Positions 20,581 through 33,941 of a DNA stretch of 64,000 nucleotides are shown here, piece after piece. Position 1 is the stretch's first letter. Every line of letters starts with the position of its first letter. Source of the stretch: Sclerotinia nivalis (taxonomy: Eukaryota > Ascomycota > Leotiomycetes > Helotiales > Sclerotiniaceae); contig JAPEIS010000001.1 in the NCBI GenBank assembly GCA_029531795.1, forward strand, positions 4,712,001 through 4,776,000. Direction: 5' to 3'. The notes below the pieces were generated by a model. It searched no databases and was not told the DNA's origin. It saw only the letters and a program-made list of their open reading frames with translations. A program made the translations under genes and the position numbers.

Positions 20581-20804
20581 GAATTGAGTTTAGGCATTTG
20601 AATGATGTAAAGGATTATTCCGATTTGAGACACTGAAGTAGTCCGAAATATTGAGTTTATGTAAAATACTGAATTGAACTTAAATATTTAAATGATACAA
20701 GATATCATTTCTATTTGAGATACTAAAATGGTTTCAAATATTTACATCATCTGAGATACTCTATTAAGTTTAAACAATGAAGTGATATAAGATGCTGAAT
20801 CAAG
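20581..20804. repeat. Imperfect tandem repeat, 90-nt period, about 2.5 copies
   Basis: Units begin at 20581 (GAATTGAGTTTA), 20671 (GAATTGAACTTA) and 20761 (CTATTAAGTTTA). Shared later blocks include TTTGAATGAT / TTTAAATGAT and GATTTGAGACACT / TATTTGAGATACT. The third copy fades after about 44 nt. Diverged, so old. Confidence 0.8.
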
Positions 20805-23206
20805 TTAAATCCCTCAACTGACCTGCAATACCGAACTGAGTTGAGCTATTGATATGAACAAGAATGACAAGCTCACCTCAAGTTTTGAAATTTTTTCAAG
20901 GATTTGCGGTGTTATAAACTTTGGATACCTTGAGACCCGTTCAAGGACGCCGATTGTTGTCACATTCTGCTATGTGGCCGACTTATCAACTACTGCGGTT
21001 AATGCTGGGCATTAATCTGGTGCCGAAGTATCTTTCTATGCGGTAATTGTCATTCCTCAGCTAGAATTTCTGAAGTGACTATTCCGTAAATAATAACTAG
21101 TATACCGGAGTATCTATGACGTACAGAGTGATTGCGCGGTTTTAAATGATAGTAAGTTCTTCTTCACTACTTTATAATTGAAATTGGACAGTTTGCTAAG
21201 TGGATTGGTGGTCGTAATGATATCACTGACACGATGAAAGTAGCGATTTTAGTCAAAACTTTATGTGTCTGACGTCTTAATTACCGGGAAGCCTTATGTC
21301 AGTAACAGCCGGAGCTAGGAAAAACTTTCTATCTGGGATCTGGGTATATCGACTTCGGTGCGAAAAGCTAAATTTCTTTGGACAAAAACACAGATGGGTT
21401 AGTAGCATGTATCTAGTCATGGCAATTTATACCATTTATCAAACCATGTTCATATATATTCGAAATTATCAACGTTGTGAGATATAGCGTGGCGAAATAA
21501 AAAGCAGAGAGTTGGAATTAGGGCAATTGCAATCATTCAATCAATCAAAAGTTGCTGAAAGCTAAAATGCATGCAGCCATTGAAGCGATTTCGGCACTCA
21601 ATATATGCCGCACGATTAGATCGGTTCGAACTATTCAAAACGCCAGGAAACCCAATCGACCAAAGACTGTCTGATCTTCATGAATTGTTCTCATAAGTAC
21701 GGTATTCGAGGCTACTGAAAGGGTGAAGGTGCGGCCAATATTCCGACCGGCTCAAGTTTAACACAATCCAATTATGTAGACAAGAAATATTGATTGTATG
21801 CTATAACTATGAAATCAGAAGGAAGTTGCAGTGATCCCCAGTAAGAAATAGCACGAGTATAAACCAGAAAGTTAAGTTGTCACTTGGATAAGTCTCGCGG
21901 TATGTCAACCCTTGAAAACCAATTTTGGTGTAAGGGTTAGAATAAGTACATTTTCATCAAGTATAGCCTTTCCGACTAGAATTCTATACATAAATTTGTC
22001 CTTAAGTCGAGTCTGAACATGAACTATACATTTGAAAGGTCGCCGAAGCAACGTAAAAATAAGGTTACAGTTCTAACATTTAGCTTTGACGCTACGTTCG
22101 GGAGTTATTTCCTTCGCGCTAAGCGAATATCCTAGCTTTTACAAATGTAAGATGAATGAGCATCAAATATGCTATGCAGCAAGTTGATAATATGATAAAA
22201 AGAATCTTGACATCAACATGGGGGTTTTCAAGCAATGTTTGCATGGTGATGACCTCAGCAATCCTTAACGGTCTTCCCAACAATACAGAAGAGACCGTTC
22301 TAGAAACTCCAACAGCCTAAAGTTTAATGACTAACTCACTAGTCTAAAGTCTATCATCCGGACCGAAGCGTAAGTTGTATCGTACACTAGGTGACTTGTA
22401 TATAGACCTGAATATATAAGAGGAAAATTGCGATGACGACTAAACAGAACGAATCTGACCAACAGCCCATGATCGGGAAAAAAATCTCGGTACTTGTACA
22501 CTGGAGAATGACGATGTTTTCCATTCCAGTAACTTTTCAATTTGGCAGGTACACTAAACCAGCATACTTTCTTTATTGAGGTATAAAGGGCAACTCGCTT
22601 ATCTTTCTGCTTTTTAAGCTTAAAGTGTACGAAACTTTCGCACAGGACCTTTCGTATCAGGACATTAAAGCAAGTGAAATACATAGGCAAAAGCTAGATC
22701 ATACCAAACCTTTCAAGTATATGCCGATTACAACCTAGTTTTCCGCACGCCCCGAGTACCTGCCGAAAGAGGACATATAAAACCAACACGGCATCGAAAA
22801 GTAAGATTCTATCATCGATAAGGGCCTCATGAATTCCGAGATCCAGACCACAGACTAAGACTAAAACTAATAACTGATATTGTCTTTGCACTTACACTTG
22901 ACCAAATTCATCCAGTATTTTAGCTGCAAAAGAATTTTACCAAACTTTCAGGACAATAACATGGATTTTTCTGGTCCCGAGCCGTCGTTCTTCCCGGCGT
23001 GAACAACGGAGAATCTCACGATTTACGAATATGGAAAGCTTATGCAGCTTGAGTACCATGAGAATCAAACTTTATAATGGATACGTTGATGATGAAAAAG
23101 CGTTCCGTAGATTGTTTGCACTAAACTGCACTTTACCGGTAATTAGTAAAGGAGGCGACCGAAATCTCTCACCGCCCAAATATTGCCCCCAGATTACATA
23201 AACCAC

Positions 23207-23232
23207 TTAACGCGCCCAAAATCTCGACGCGT
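23207..23232. promoter_or_regulatory. ACGCGT (MCB-type) box upstream of RFC3
   Basis: ACGCGT at 23227-23232 and an ACGCGC core at about 23209, roughly 100-120 nt upstream of the RFC3 start codon. ACGCGT is the MBF site that drives G1/S expression of replication genes, including clamp-loader genes, in yeasts. Regulation here is inferred. Confidence 0.6.
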
Positions 23233-23328
23233 CTCACAACTCAAGATAGGTTATGGGGAATATTCTTTTAACATAAACTCAATTCACAACAGGAATTTTT
23301 CAACGCACCACAAACAGCTCTCGCAAAA

Positions 23329-24661
23329 ATGTCGGACTATGAAGATGATATGGATATTGATGCTCCTCCTGTGGGCGATTCAATAATGTTCAACTCCGAT
23401 AATACGAATTCAAAGGGCAAACGCAGTGCAGCAAATTTGCCTGTGGAGGCAGAGGATAGTCTTCCATGGTGAGTTATTTTGATCTGCTAGCAGATACTTA
23501 GCGCATTTACTGAAATACCTTCCAAGGGTCGAGAAATACCGTCCAGATACTTTAGAAGATGTCTCCGGTCATCAGGATATTCTTGCTACTATAAATAAAT
23601 TCGTCGACACAAATGTATACCTCCCCGCGCTGTATATTGAACCTGGCCTAACAATCACATCCAGAGACTCCCCCATCTTCTCTTCTACGGTCCCCCAGGA
23701 ACTGGTAAAACTTCCACCATCCTCGCCCTTGCACGACGTATATATGGATCCAAAAACATGCGACAAATGGTCCTCGAACTCAATGCCTCCGATGACCGCG
23801 GTATCGAAGTTGTGCGCGAACAAATCAAAACTTTTGCCTCCACCAAACAAATATTCTCCATGAATTCTGCCACCGCGTCTCCTGGAGCCTACAAACTTAT
23901 TATTCTGGATGAGGCGGATGCGATGACTTCGACTGCACAGATGGCTTTAAGACGAGTGATGGAGAAATATACGGCAAATACAAGATTTTGTGTTATTGCT
24001 AATTATACGCATAAATTGAGCCCGGCTTTGTTGAGTAGATGTACGAGATTTAGGTTCAGTCCGTTGAAGGAGAGAGATATTAGAGTGTTGGTTGACAAGG
24101 TTATCATGGAGGAGAATGTGCAGATTAATGCGGAGGCTACAGATGCTTTGGTTAGCTTAAGTAAAGGAGATATGAGACGGGCTTTGAATGTATTGCAGGC
24201 TTGTCATGCTAGCAGTAAGTTTTCCATGGATTGAGGAATGATATCTGAGAGCTAATATATTTTCATCAGGTACACCAATCCACATCAAAGGCACACCTAA
24301 GATGGAAGAAAAAGACATTATCCGAGATCTCATCACCGAAACCACTATATATGATTGTATCGCCTCGCCTCACCCAGCCGATATATCGAAAATCATGAAC
24401 ACGATTCTCAAAACCTCAGATGTGAAATCATGTTTACAAATGATCAATGCCATTAAATCGACACAAGGTCTTGCATTAGCAGATATCATAACCGCTCTTT
24501 CAGAAGAACTCACAAAATTGGATGTACCAGCATCAGTTATGATTACATGGCTTCAAGGGTTAGCAGAGGTAGAATATAGGTTGAGTGGTGGTGGAAGTGA
24601 AGTTATACAGACGGGAGCAGTGGTTGGTGTTGTGAGGGAGGGAGCGGAACTTATGAAATAA
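23329..24661 (+). CDS. RFC3: Replication factor C subunit 3 (human RFC5 orthologue), 4 exons, 389 aa
   Basis: Exons 23329-23468, 23527-23614, 23665-24214 and 24270-24661 give exactly 390 codons. The protein is a small AAA+ clamp-loader subunit that helps load the PCNA ring at primer-template junctions in the nucleus. It shows LPWVEKYRP (RFC box II), Walker A GPPGTGKT at residues 85-92, LELNASDDRG, Walker B DEAD at 158-161, and the SRC arginine-finger motif at 200-202, followed by the helical collar domain. The overall pattern (VEKYRPDTLEDVSGHQDI, FASTKQIFS, the SKGDMRRALNVLQ stretch) fits yeast Rfc3 better than Rfc2 or Rfc4. The N-terminus is extended and acidic. An ACGCGT box lies about 100 nt upstream. 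Confidence 0.96.
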
Positions 24662-27295
24662 TTAATGAATATTATTATAAGCATTATGGCTATGGAATTG
24701 TAAAAGTATAAGCGAGAATGTAAGGATTAATAGGAGGGGTCTTCAAAATATACCAAATTAGGCATGAAATCTTATTCTTGAGGAATAACCAAGATCAATC
24801 AACATCAGTAGTCAACTAATCCAAGCACCAACGCTTTTCCCTTCCCTACACAATACTGATTTCTAATCACTTACTCCGATAGCAAGTGTTGCATATCTAT
24901 AGTGTGTTAAATGTTCATCATGCCATGATTGAATGATTAAAGACTACATAATACTCCTAATCGGATTTCCGTGGTTGGGGAAACCATTAATTAATACCAC
25001 TCTTTCATCTCTGAGAAATGAACCTATTGATTGCCACATGACTTTCAGCAGGTGATATACTAGAGATGAATGATAATATATCGTATCCGTGATAATCATA
25101 TGAAATGATAATTCATATCAAACTGCCAACGACTTTTGCGAAAAAGAGAGGATTGAGTATATATAATTTTAAAAGCTGAAACGAAACTGTTGATCTTTCT
25201 TTTTATCCCTAATCCTACCTGTGCTCTCATATCTGATCACCTATGCATTTCACACTATCTTACCTCCACGACTCATTTTTCTCCCTCCCTAAGAACTTCA
25301 ACGAACATTCGACAAAAACTTTGTAACAGCCTCCTAAATCATACTCATCGACATAGGTACCTAATGAATTTAAATATCTTATATTCTTCCCCTGCGTTCT
25401 CACAGCGCACAGGTTTGAGAGATCAATTGAAATGTTCAATAGCTTGTTCAAATCTTTGTTTTTTTACACTAGGTAGGCATATTCACCCACGAGACTGCTT
25501 GTTGGAACTGTCAATTTGGCCGGTGATGGGTGTATCAAAAAGTTTAATGATGCATTATTTTGCGAAAAGAAACCTTCCCTCCCGAAAAAAACCTTTTTTC
25601 CGTCAAAGTCAATAGTCCTATCAAAAACGTTTGATAATATTATCGGACATCATTGGTATAAAGCGCTATCACTGCAGACATCTAATCAACGTCATGGGAC
25701 TAATACCAGCTTTTTCGAGTCTTGGATATCCTTAACTTAGATATTTTTGTCAGCATCTATCAGATGGTTTAGAACAAGTTACAACACCATTATTTTTCAT
25801 CCATGCTTTGAACGCAGTATCTTTGGCATTATCGGACCAAGCTGTCTTAACATGCCAATGCAATGCATCACGAACACAACATATGGGTTTGCCCTTCGCA
25901 AATGCTATGCTATATCACTGAAGGGATTCTGAAATCAACAGGAATACCGATTTGATCTTCCGCTAATGGACAATGAGCTCCTTGATGTCTTGGAACATCT
26001 TGTCAGAGTAATATCTGAGTCACCCATGGCTACCAAGGCGAAAACACCACTCCGCTTAAAGAGGATACTAAAAATCCAAACTGAGAAAAAAATCAGAAAC
26101 TCGAAGAAAGATAGTCGTATGCTTAAAAAGACCAGAGTACCACATAAAATTCGAAGGCTATTCAAGAGTGATGATCACAATTACAAACGACGAATAAGAC
26201 CCGAAAGATTATCTGCAAGCCCGTATCAACATGATAGCATGAAGATTAAGAATCATCAGCTGTAGGAGCTCGAGCAAATACAGATTTTTCGTCAACAAGG
26301 GAGGACCTCCCAAATAGAGGGAAAAAATCCAGAAAAAGTTCTTCTCAGTATAGGAATGAGACTCTAAAAACACAATTGGGAAATATGATGTACAGAGTAG
26401 AGCGATCATATTTGAGTTATTAGCTGTTTAGCGAAATCCTTCGGGTATTTATTAATGGGTGGGATAAATTTGAAAAAGGTGTATTGATGCTGGATTTGTG
26501 GATTTCGACTTGAAATCGCGGTATGCTTGAGAGTAAAGGTATGAGGTGTGAGGTATGAAATGTGCTAAATTGATGGTAAACATAAATAAGACTTACCTAG
26601 TATTGAAGCAGGAAAGATTGATATTATCCATATTCGAGTCCTTCAACTCTAGCATGCAGCTGGCATTCCCGCCCCACCCCACGTTAACCTTCAGGGGGCT
26701 CCATTTTCACGTGTTTGCAAACAATTCCCATTCATTCCAAATTTCGAATCCCATCCCGTCTCTTTCAATTCTCTATCGCAAGGAAACATTTACACACATA
26801 CCTAATCCAACCTACTATTTACCCACGCATGTACTCCATACTCCTTACTCCATAAATAACAAGTCCTCGTAGATCCGCTACAGAAACACATCCCGCGGGA
26901 CCCGACCTCACACCTCCCATCCACCAATCCTTCCCAATCCTTCCCAATCAGCTCCGAAACCGTGATATTCCCGCATGGGACCTGCGTTATCTGGGACATA
27001 TCTGCAGCGAATGCTTTGTAAGAAAAGAAATACCTAGTACCTACTAGGTACGTACATATGGCCCCTACGTAAATTTGCAAATCAAAATCCATTGGATTAG
27101 ATGTCGATTTATAATTCATTACATTATCCGGTGTTGTCAGAATTTTCATTTCGGAGGTGATCAGGTAGGTATATTAATTGTTGAGGGTTATCATTTTCGT
27201 GCAGCGGTTCTGTACTTTGTGAGGTTACGCTGCAAGGTTGGTTTATTTTGTTGAAGAAACGAAAGAGCGGCAAAAGATTTGGGATTCGGTCAATA
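24662..27295. other. 2.6 kb spacer between RFC3 and the MFS gene
   Basis: Mostly AT-rich. An ATG-started frame at 25966-26265 encodes a 99-residue very basic peptide (many Lys/Arg), with no homologue recognised and no clear exons around it. Another ATG-started frame at 25516-25740 also lacks support. A near-perfect inverted repeat TACCTAGTA-CC-TACTAGGTA lies at 27031-27050. ACTCCATACTCC near 26829 recurs inverted near 34351. Confidence 0.45.
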
Positions 27296-29030
27296 ATGGG
27301 CTCCACCGATTTCGCAACAGCGGCTCCGTCTCCGCATCGCAATTCTTCTCAATATGATGAGGACAAGACACCATATACCGCTCCAGTGATATCTCGAGAT
27401 GAAGATCTGGATATTGATGAAGCTTCGAGGAAGATTTTGGAGAGGAGATTGGTGAGAAAGGTGGATTGGAGATTATGTACCATCGCGGGAATATTATGCA
27501 GTTTGAATTTGATGGATTCGGGAATCATTAGTTCGGCCAGTGTCGCGGATGATTTCTTCACAGATTTAGGATTGGGCGTCGGAAATAGATATGTGAGTAT
27601 TATATTTCGCTGATTGAAACCACCTTTGCATAGGTACTGATGAAGTAAATACTGTAGTCTGTGTCAATCTTGGTGTACACAGTGGCAAGTGTAACATTCC
27701 AGTTGCCAGCTACACTTTGTGTGAGGATGTGTGGACCACGATTTGTATTCTCGTTGATTACAATTGGCTTTGGAATTATTACCATGGTATGTATCTCTTA
27801 ACTCGACACACAATTCGATATGGAAGAAGAAGATTCTAATAAGAGGGAAAAGTGTACGGCATTCATCAATACCTGGGAACAGATGGTAGTCCTTCGTCTT
27901 CTACTGGGAATTGCCCAATCAGCTATCTTTCCTGGCTTGAGTTATCTCATTTCGACTTGGTATACGAGAAAAGAACAACAGCTTCGTTTCGCATTTCTGC
28001 AAACAGGTGAAGTTATTGTTGTGGGGCTGGGAATCTTTCTCAATTATGGTGTGAACCATTTGAACGGTAAAGGGAACTTGGCGGGTTGGAGATGGATGTT
28101 TCTGGTGCAGGGTTTACTTGCTATAGGTATGTTATCCTGCTCCAAGGAGGTTACGGAGCCAAGAGTTAATGTGATAATAGTTCTGGGATTCGTAACTTAT
28201 TTTTGGATGGTGGATTTCCCAGAAAATGCTCATAAAAGCCTTCGATTCTTAACGGCCGAGGAGCAAAATCTAGCAGTGGCGAGAATTTCAGACGATAGAG
28301 GTGACGTGAAAGCCGAGGAATTTTCGTTTTGGAACTGCATCATCCATTTTCTAGATCCAAAGATCTACGGTTTCTGTGCTTTGCTGTTTTGTTTGAACTT
28401 GGTATCGACGAGTGAGTCTTGACTGCAAGTAACTTTTTTGACATTAATGTGCTGACATCAACCGAAGGCTTGTCCTACTTCCTACCCATCATTCTGAAAA
28501 CTGGAATGGGGTTTTCTGAGGACAGTTCGATTATATTGTCCGCACCACCCTATTTCTATGCCGTAATTCCTGTCATAATATCCTCAATAGTTGGAGATTA
28601 TTATCAACTTCGAGGCTTGGTCATAATTTTCAATAGCATCTGTACCATTGTAGGATTCTGTATGTTGGGATTTGCTAGTCAGGACACAGTTCGTTATATT
28701 GGAACCTACCTCTCCACAGGAGGATATGTATCGAACTGGGCGGCTATGAATGCATATCAATCATCCAATATCGTTGGACAATGGAAAAGAGCAACTTTCG
28801 CTGCTGCAAGTACTGCTTGCAACGGATTAGGAGGAATTGCCGGTGCATTCATTATCAGATATAATGAGGCGCCTCGATACATGACGGCAATTTGGGTCAG
28901 TATTGGTTCTCATATCGTCATTATTGCTATCGTTGGTATGTTCTCGATATATTTTTGGTATGCCAATGGCCGACAGAGGAAGGGGATGGTATTGCTTGAG
29001 AGGACCATGGACTTCAGGTATACCTATTGA
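27296..29030 (+). CDS. MFS permease, anion:cation symporter (Dal5/Tna1-like), 4 exons, 515 aa
   Basis: Exons 27296-27592, 27658-27786, 27853-28411 and 28468-29030 sum to 516 codons. Donors are GTGAGT, GTATGT and GTGAGT. The protein has a soluble N-terminus, then LVRKVDWRLCTIAGILCSLNLMD opening the first helix, the second-exon helices (LPATLCVRMCGPRFVFSL), RLLLGIAQSAIFPGLSYLISTWY (typical of the family), GWRWMFLVQGLL, a central loop, and C-terminal helices with NIVGQWKRATFAAA and NGLGGIAGAFI. It ends in FRYTY, like many family members. Relatives in fungi import allantoate, nicotinate, pantothenate or similar organic anions at the plasma membrane; the substrate here cannot be told. Confidence 0.9.
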
Positions 29031-30202
29031 TATTAGAGAATATATCTTTGGGTGGTTGAAGGAAGAATTCTTTTGTGCAGCTACACATTAGAGTGCCGGA
29101 TAGGACTACCTAGATTTTCGTATTCGAGGCGGAGCAAACAGAGGGGTAGTCCGAGCCGGGATCGACTACTGCGTAGCCGATTTTGCAGGCATGTAAAAAT
29201 GATAATGTCGTCTCAATTCAGATTAACTGATTTCATTGCCGCCGTACTAGCGAAGTATATCGAAAATTCTGTTCAATAGTCGACTTGCCAGTTTAAACTT
29301 ACTTGGTCTTGATTTCCACATATTCCGAAAATTCGGTCACTCCATTGAAGTCTGTAGCTCTAAAAGCTCGACCATAGTTCATCGGATCTATCGAATGAAC
29401 TCCCCATGAATACAATACTTATTGATCTTCATGTTGTTATCATATACCGGTATATATATCTATACCCCAGTAAATCTTACATGATATAGTTTATGCTTGA
29501 TCATCCGTCGGGATATCCTAAGATAAATGCATAAATGTTGACTGATACACAAACGCCTGATGTAAAAGTTCCAATGCTGACCGACGTAGTTGATGGATGC
29601 AATTTAACCACGACATCGCCATATCGATGGTTGGTGAATTTGATGAATGACATATATTAGGTTCTTGAATATTATCCATACGGGTTTGACTATGTTCAAA
29701 AGCTAGTAGTAAATTATATGTTGCATCCTAAGATAATATGCTCTCCTTGTTATGCAGATGATGGGAACGAACGGGCCGACGCTGTGATTTAATTTTACAA
29801 TATGGCATCTAGACGTGACCCTAGATACGGACATTTATTAAGACCACTCACGCAACGTCATTTCCTATCAACTTACACCTCGCAATATCCGTGTTCATAC
29901 TCATTTGTTGAAAACTACCTAGGTATTGCTCCTAAGATCTTAGAATATTCATTTAATTTGATATCATTTAATTCCTCGTCATACATAAACCATCAGCTCC
30001 AATAATCTAATACAACCTTAACATTTGTTCGAGGCAGCACGTTCAATCCAGATCTGGGTAAATACGGCATCGCGAACTTGGAACTGCTGGATTTCCGAAA
30101 TTACATGGGGCAGTCCTTAGACCACTTCGCAGGTCGATAACAATTTCGAATCAAGCAGGAGAGTTTTCTCCTCATAGCCACTTTCCAGACGATTTATACA
30201 AG
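29031..30202. other. Spacer upstream of SLA1
   Basis: A small ATG-started frame at 29802-30005 is probably not a gene. A C/T- and A-mixed 5' UTR-like stretch precedes ATG 30203. Nothing else recognised. Confidence 0.45.
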
Positions 30203-33200
30203 ATGGGTTTCCTGGGTGTTTATTCCGCAGTATACGATTATGTGCCGGCAGGTGAAGGAGAGCTCACTATTAAAGAAGGAGACATTCTCTACGTACTAGA
30301 GAAGAGCACGGAAGACAACTGGTGGAAAGCAAAGAAGAAGGCCTCTGCGGAAGATGAGGATGAACCTGTGGGATTGATCCCGAATAATTACATCCAGGAG
30401 GTATGCATATTCTAATTTCATTTGAGGATTATGACAATGTCATCTAGGGACTGGCATACCCTTTCATATAACAATATGCACATATTTGCTATATTCAAGA
30501 TGGCATGACATATATTAACTTCTGTTTACAGGCAGCACCCTCTGGCAAAGCTCGTGCTCTCTACGATTACACAAGACAGACGGATGAGGAGCTGTCATTC
30601 ACAGAAGATGCACAACTCGAGGTCTTTGATACATCAGATCCGGACTGGATATTGGTTGGCTTTGAAGGAGAGTATGGCTTCGTACCTGCGAATTACATCG
30701 AGTTGTCCGAGGAAGAACAGCCCAAAGAAGCACCTGCTCCAAATCTTCCAAGTCGACCAAGACCAGCACCGGTTCCAGTAGAAGAAGAAGCACCAGAAGC
30801 GCCTCAGTCTCCTCTATCGCCTCAGTCCTCCGAATCGCCGGTAGCAACTCCGGCAGCTGCGATTGCTGGTATATTAAAGCAGAGACAATCGTCCGCTCCG
30901 GCAGCTCGAGCTCCACCAGAATTCACACCCGAAGCCTCGGATGAAGAGCCACCTACACCAACATTGCCCGCGAGACCCGTGTCGCAAGTGTCAGTACCGC
31001 AGCCTGCTCGAGGGCGGGAACAAGAGCGGGAGCGAGAGCCTACCCGCCGTTATTCTCCGAGGCTTCCTGCATCTCCTGTTGTTGCCGCATCTCCTCCTTA
31101 TAACAGAGTATCTTTCTCTGCAATGGGTGTAGTGACTGATGTAGATGAACATATAGCAGTTCGTGCGCCGGGTGGGTTTCACATGTATAATATCAGCGAG
31201 ATGGTACATGTGATGGGTAAAAAGAAGAAAATGCCTACAACTCTGGGCATCAATATCGCTACAGGCACAATTCTGATTGCTCCCGAACAAGCACGGGATG
31301 GACCAGAACAAACTTGGACAGCTGAAAAGATGACGCATTACTCGCTGGAAGGCAAGCATGTCTTCATGGAATTAGTACGCCCAAGTAAAAGTATTGATTT
31401 CCACGCCGGAGCTAAAGACACCGCAACCGAAATTGTTAGTGCATTGGGAGAGCTTGCAGGTGCTGCCCGTGCCGAAGGATTAAGAGAGGTTATCGCAGCA
31501 GGATCTGGCTCTGGTCAAAAGAGAGGACAAGTTCTCTATGATTTTGTAGCACAAGGAGACGACGAAGTAGATGTGAATGTTGGAGATGAGGTCGTTATCA
31601 TTGATGATGTGAAGAGTGAGGAATGGTGGATGGTACGGCGGGTCAAGAATGCGAAAGAAGGAGTTGTCCCAAGTAGTTACATCGAAATCATGGGCGCAAT
31701 ACAATCACAAAGCTCGGCTGGATTAAACGCTGGGCGATCGATGGTTGAACAAAACAGGCTCGAAGAAGCGCGATTAGCAAGGGATGCCCTAAAGACAGCG
31801 AAGAGAGACGACGTTGAGGTAGGCCCTGGCATGCGACTACCCGAACGGGGTAGCAGTTTATATGCTCGTGACAATGGTAACCAATCTGGGCAACAGAAGA
31901 GACGAGAAAGTGTCCGAGAAGGCGGTCAATCAAGATCTTCGAAATCCAGTAAGAGATATTCCTCTGCAACATAACGTGCTGAAGCTAACATTCATAGAAC
32001 CCGATCCCGCTAAAGTAAGAACCTGGACAGACCGTTCGAAGTCATTCAGTGTTGAGGCACAATTCTTGGCGCTGAAAGATGGTAAGATAAATCTTCATAA
32101 GATGAATGGCGTGAAAATTGCCGTCCCAGTTGTCAAGATGTCGGTTGAAGATCTAGAATATGTTGAACGGATGACCGGTATATCTTTGGATGAAGATAAA
32201 CCCTTGTCAGACATCAAAAAGCAGCAGAAATCACGAGCAGCTGAGCGAGACTCGAGCAATGGTGCAAGTCCAGGTGCGAGTGCAGGTACGGGTGCAGGTG
32301 CAAGTATCCAACCACCTGAGTATGATTGGTTCCAATTCTTTCTGTCTTGCGACGTCGCTGTGGGACTTTGTGAGAGATATGCACAGGCATTCAAGCGGGA
32401 TTCTATGGATGAAAGCGTTTTACCTGATATCGATGCAACCGTACTACGAAACCTTGGGATACGCGAGGGAGATATCATTAAAATAATAAGGTTTTTGGAC
32501 AAGAAATATATGCGAAAAGATGGTAAGCGGAATGTCAACTTCGGAGGTGAGGATGAGGGCGAAGCTGGCCTCTTTTCTGGACCAGGTGGTGCCCTGAAGA
32601 ATAACACCAGGAAAGGTCGCCCGGCTCCTGCCGTCCAAACTAATGATGTGGTGGATGCCAATGCTTTCTCACAAAATGGCACTGAGAAATCCTCACCTCA
32701 AGGAGTTGCCACGCCCCTTGCAAACGCTCCAACTCCAGCAGAAAAGGACGTCAAGAGGGAAGGATTTGAGGATGATGCATGGGATGTTAAGCCATCGAAA
32801 CAAGAAACCACGAGCAGCCCGCCTGCCCAATCCATTCCTGCTCCAGCTCCCCAGCAACCTGCTATTACGGGTTCAATGCAAGAGCTCTCATTATTATCTA
32901 CACCTTTAGAGCCAGTCAAGGCGCAGCCAACTGCTCAAGCATCACCGCAGCCTCAAGCTCCACCGGCCGTTACACCTTCAATATTTGCGGGAATTGGAAA
33001 TCAACAAACCGGAGTTCCTCAACCACAACCCCTTCCTTCAGGGCCTTTATTCCCCGCAAACTTAGCACGCCAACGTCCTGCACCCCCTCAAATGACCGCA
33101 AACTCTACTCTGATACCACCACTTCCTCCTTCGCGTCCTCTATCAGCCCCTCAAGCTGCCAGTGCTTATGCTCCACCTCCATTGCAAGCTCAAGCTACTG

Positions 33201-33941
33201 GTTATGGAGCTTTCCAACCTCAAATTGCTCCTCCTGGACAAAGTCTTCATGACCTCAATCAACAACGCATGCAACAGCAGCAGCAGCAGATGCAACAACA
33301 ACAACAGTTTATGCAACAACAGCAACAACAACAAACAGGCATGATGCAACAACCTACCGGATTCAATCAATTTAATCCTGGAGTACCTAACAACTTTCAA
33401 CAATTTCCTATGCAGACAGGCAATCCCCAACAGCCCTTCATACCCAATCAAACTGGTACACCATTCGCAAACCCTCCTGCACAACCATTCCAACCACAAC
33501 CACTTCAAGCCCAGCCTACTGGATTTCAGAGCGCATTCCCTCCTGGGCAACAATTTCCTCAACCAACTGGTGTAAATTCATACTTGCCTCCAGCTATGCA
33601 ACCTCAACCAACTGGCATGATGAATGGATCAAATGGCTTCCATCAGACTTTTACTCCACCACCAATTCCACCTATGCCACAGCAGCAACCAACCTCATTA
33701 ATCCCACAGGCGACCGGGCCAGCACCACCAGGTAATTTGTCCTCTGATCAAAATCTCCGTGCAAGCATTTGACTAACTTCTCTTGCAGTTCGGTTCGGAG
33801 TCAATGGCACTAATAGTATTGCGCCTCAACCCACAGGGAGACGTGCGAACCTTGCACAAGCCAGTAAGATTCCCTTTATGTTAATTTATGAATCCAAAGT
33901 GCTAACGCAATCTAGCTCCCCAAAATCCATTTGGATTTTAG
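30203..33941 (+). CDS. SLA1: Sla1-type endocytic actin adaptor, 5 exons, 1149 aa
   Basis: Exons 30203-30400, 30532-31948, 31998-33731, 33789-33863 and 33916-33941 sum to 1150 codons. Domains in order: SH3-1 (residues about 4-64), SH3-2 (about 72-124), a Pro-rich linker, a conserved segment around residues 270-370, SH3-3 (RGQVLYDFVAQGDDEV...), and SHD1 spanning an exon junction (PDPAKVRTWTDRS...FSVEAQF). SHD2/SAM-like follows (YDWFQFFLSCDVAVGLCERYAQAF), then a long Gln/Pro-rich tail ending NPFGF. The tail has at least six LxxQxTG-like sites (LQAQATG, MMQQPTG, LQAQPTG, MQPQPTG, LIPQATG, IAPQPTG), which are targets of Ark/Prk kinases in yeast. Role: clathrin-coat adaptor that binds NPFxD-type cargo signals and actin regulators at cortical patches. 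Confidence 0.95.

Larger units (their letters stand above)
20228..23328. other. 3.1 kb gene-free AT-rich region
   Basis: Apart from the 90-nt repeat and the ACGCGT box listed separately, I find no supported gene. Small frames (for example 21296-21487 + and 22331-22690 -) are short, lack good starts or have unlikely composition. Some A/T bias could reflect old repeat-induced mutation, but no element can be recognised. Confidence 0.5.

Noticed and set aside
22331..22690. 119-codon minus-strand frame in the gene-poor island
   Set aside because: Starts with TTG, lies in AT-rich spacer and has no recognisable domain or splice context.
25190..25615. 141-codon plus-strand frame
   Set aside because: Cys/His/Ser-rich translation with no ATG at its start and no family match; likely chance opening.
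29802..30005. 67-codon ATG frame upstream of SLA1
   Set aside because: No family resemblance, no neighbouring exons and no coding character; probably 5' flank.
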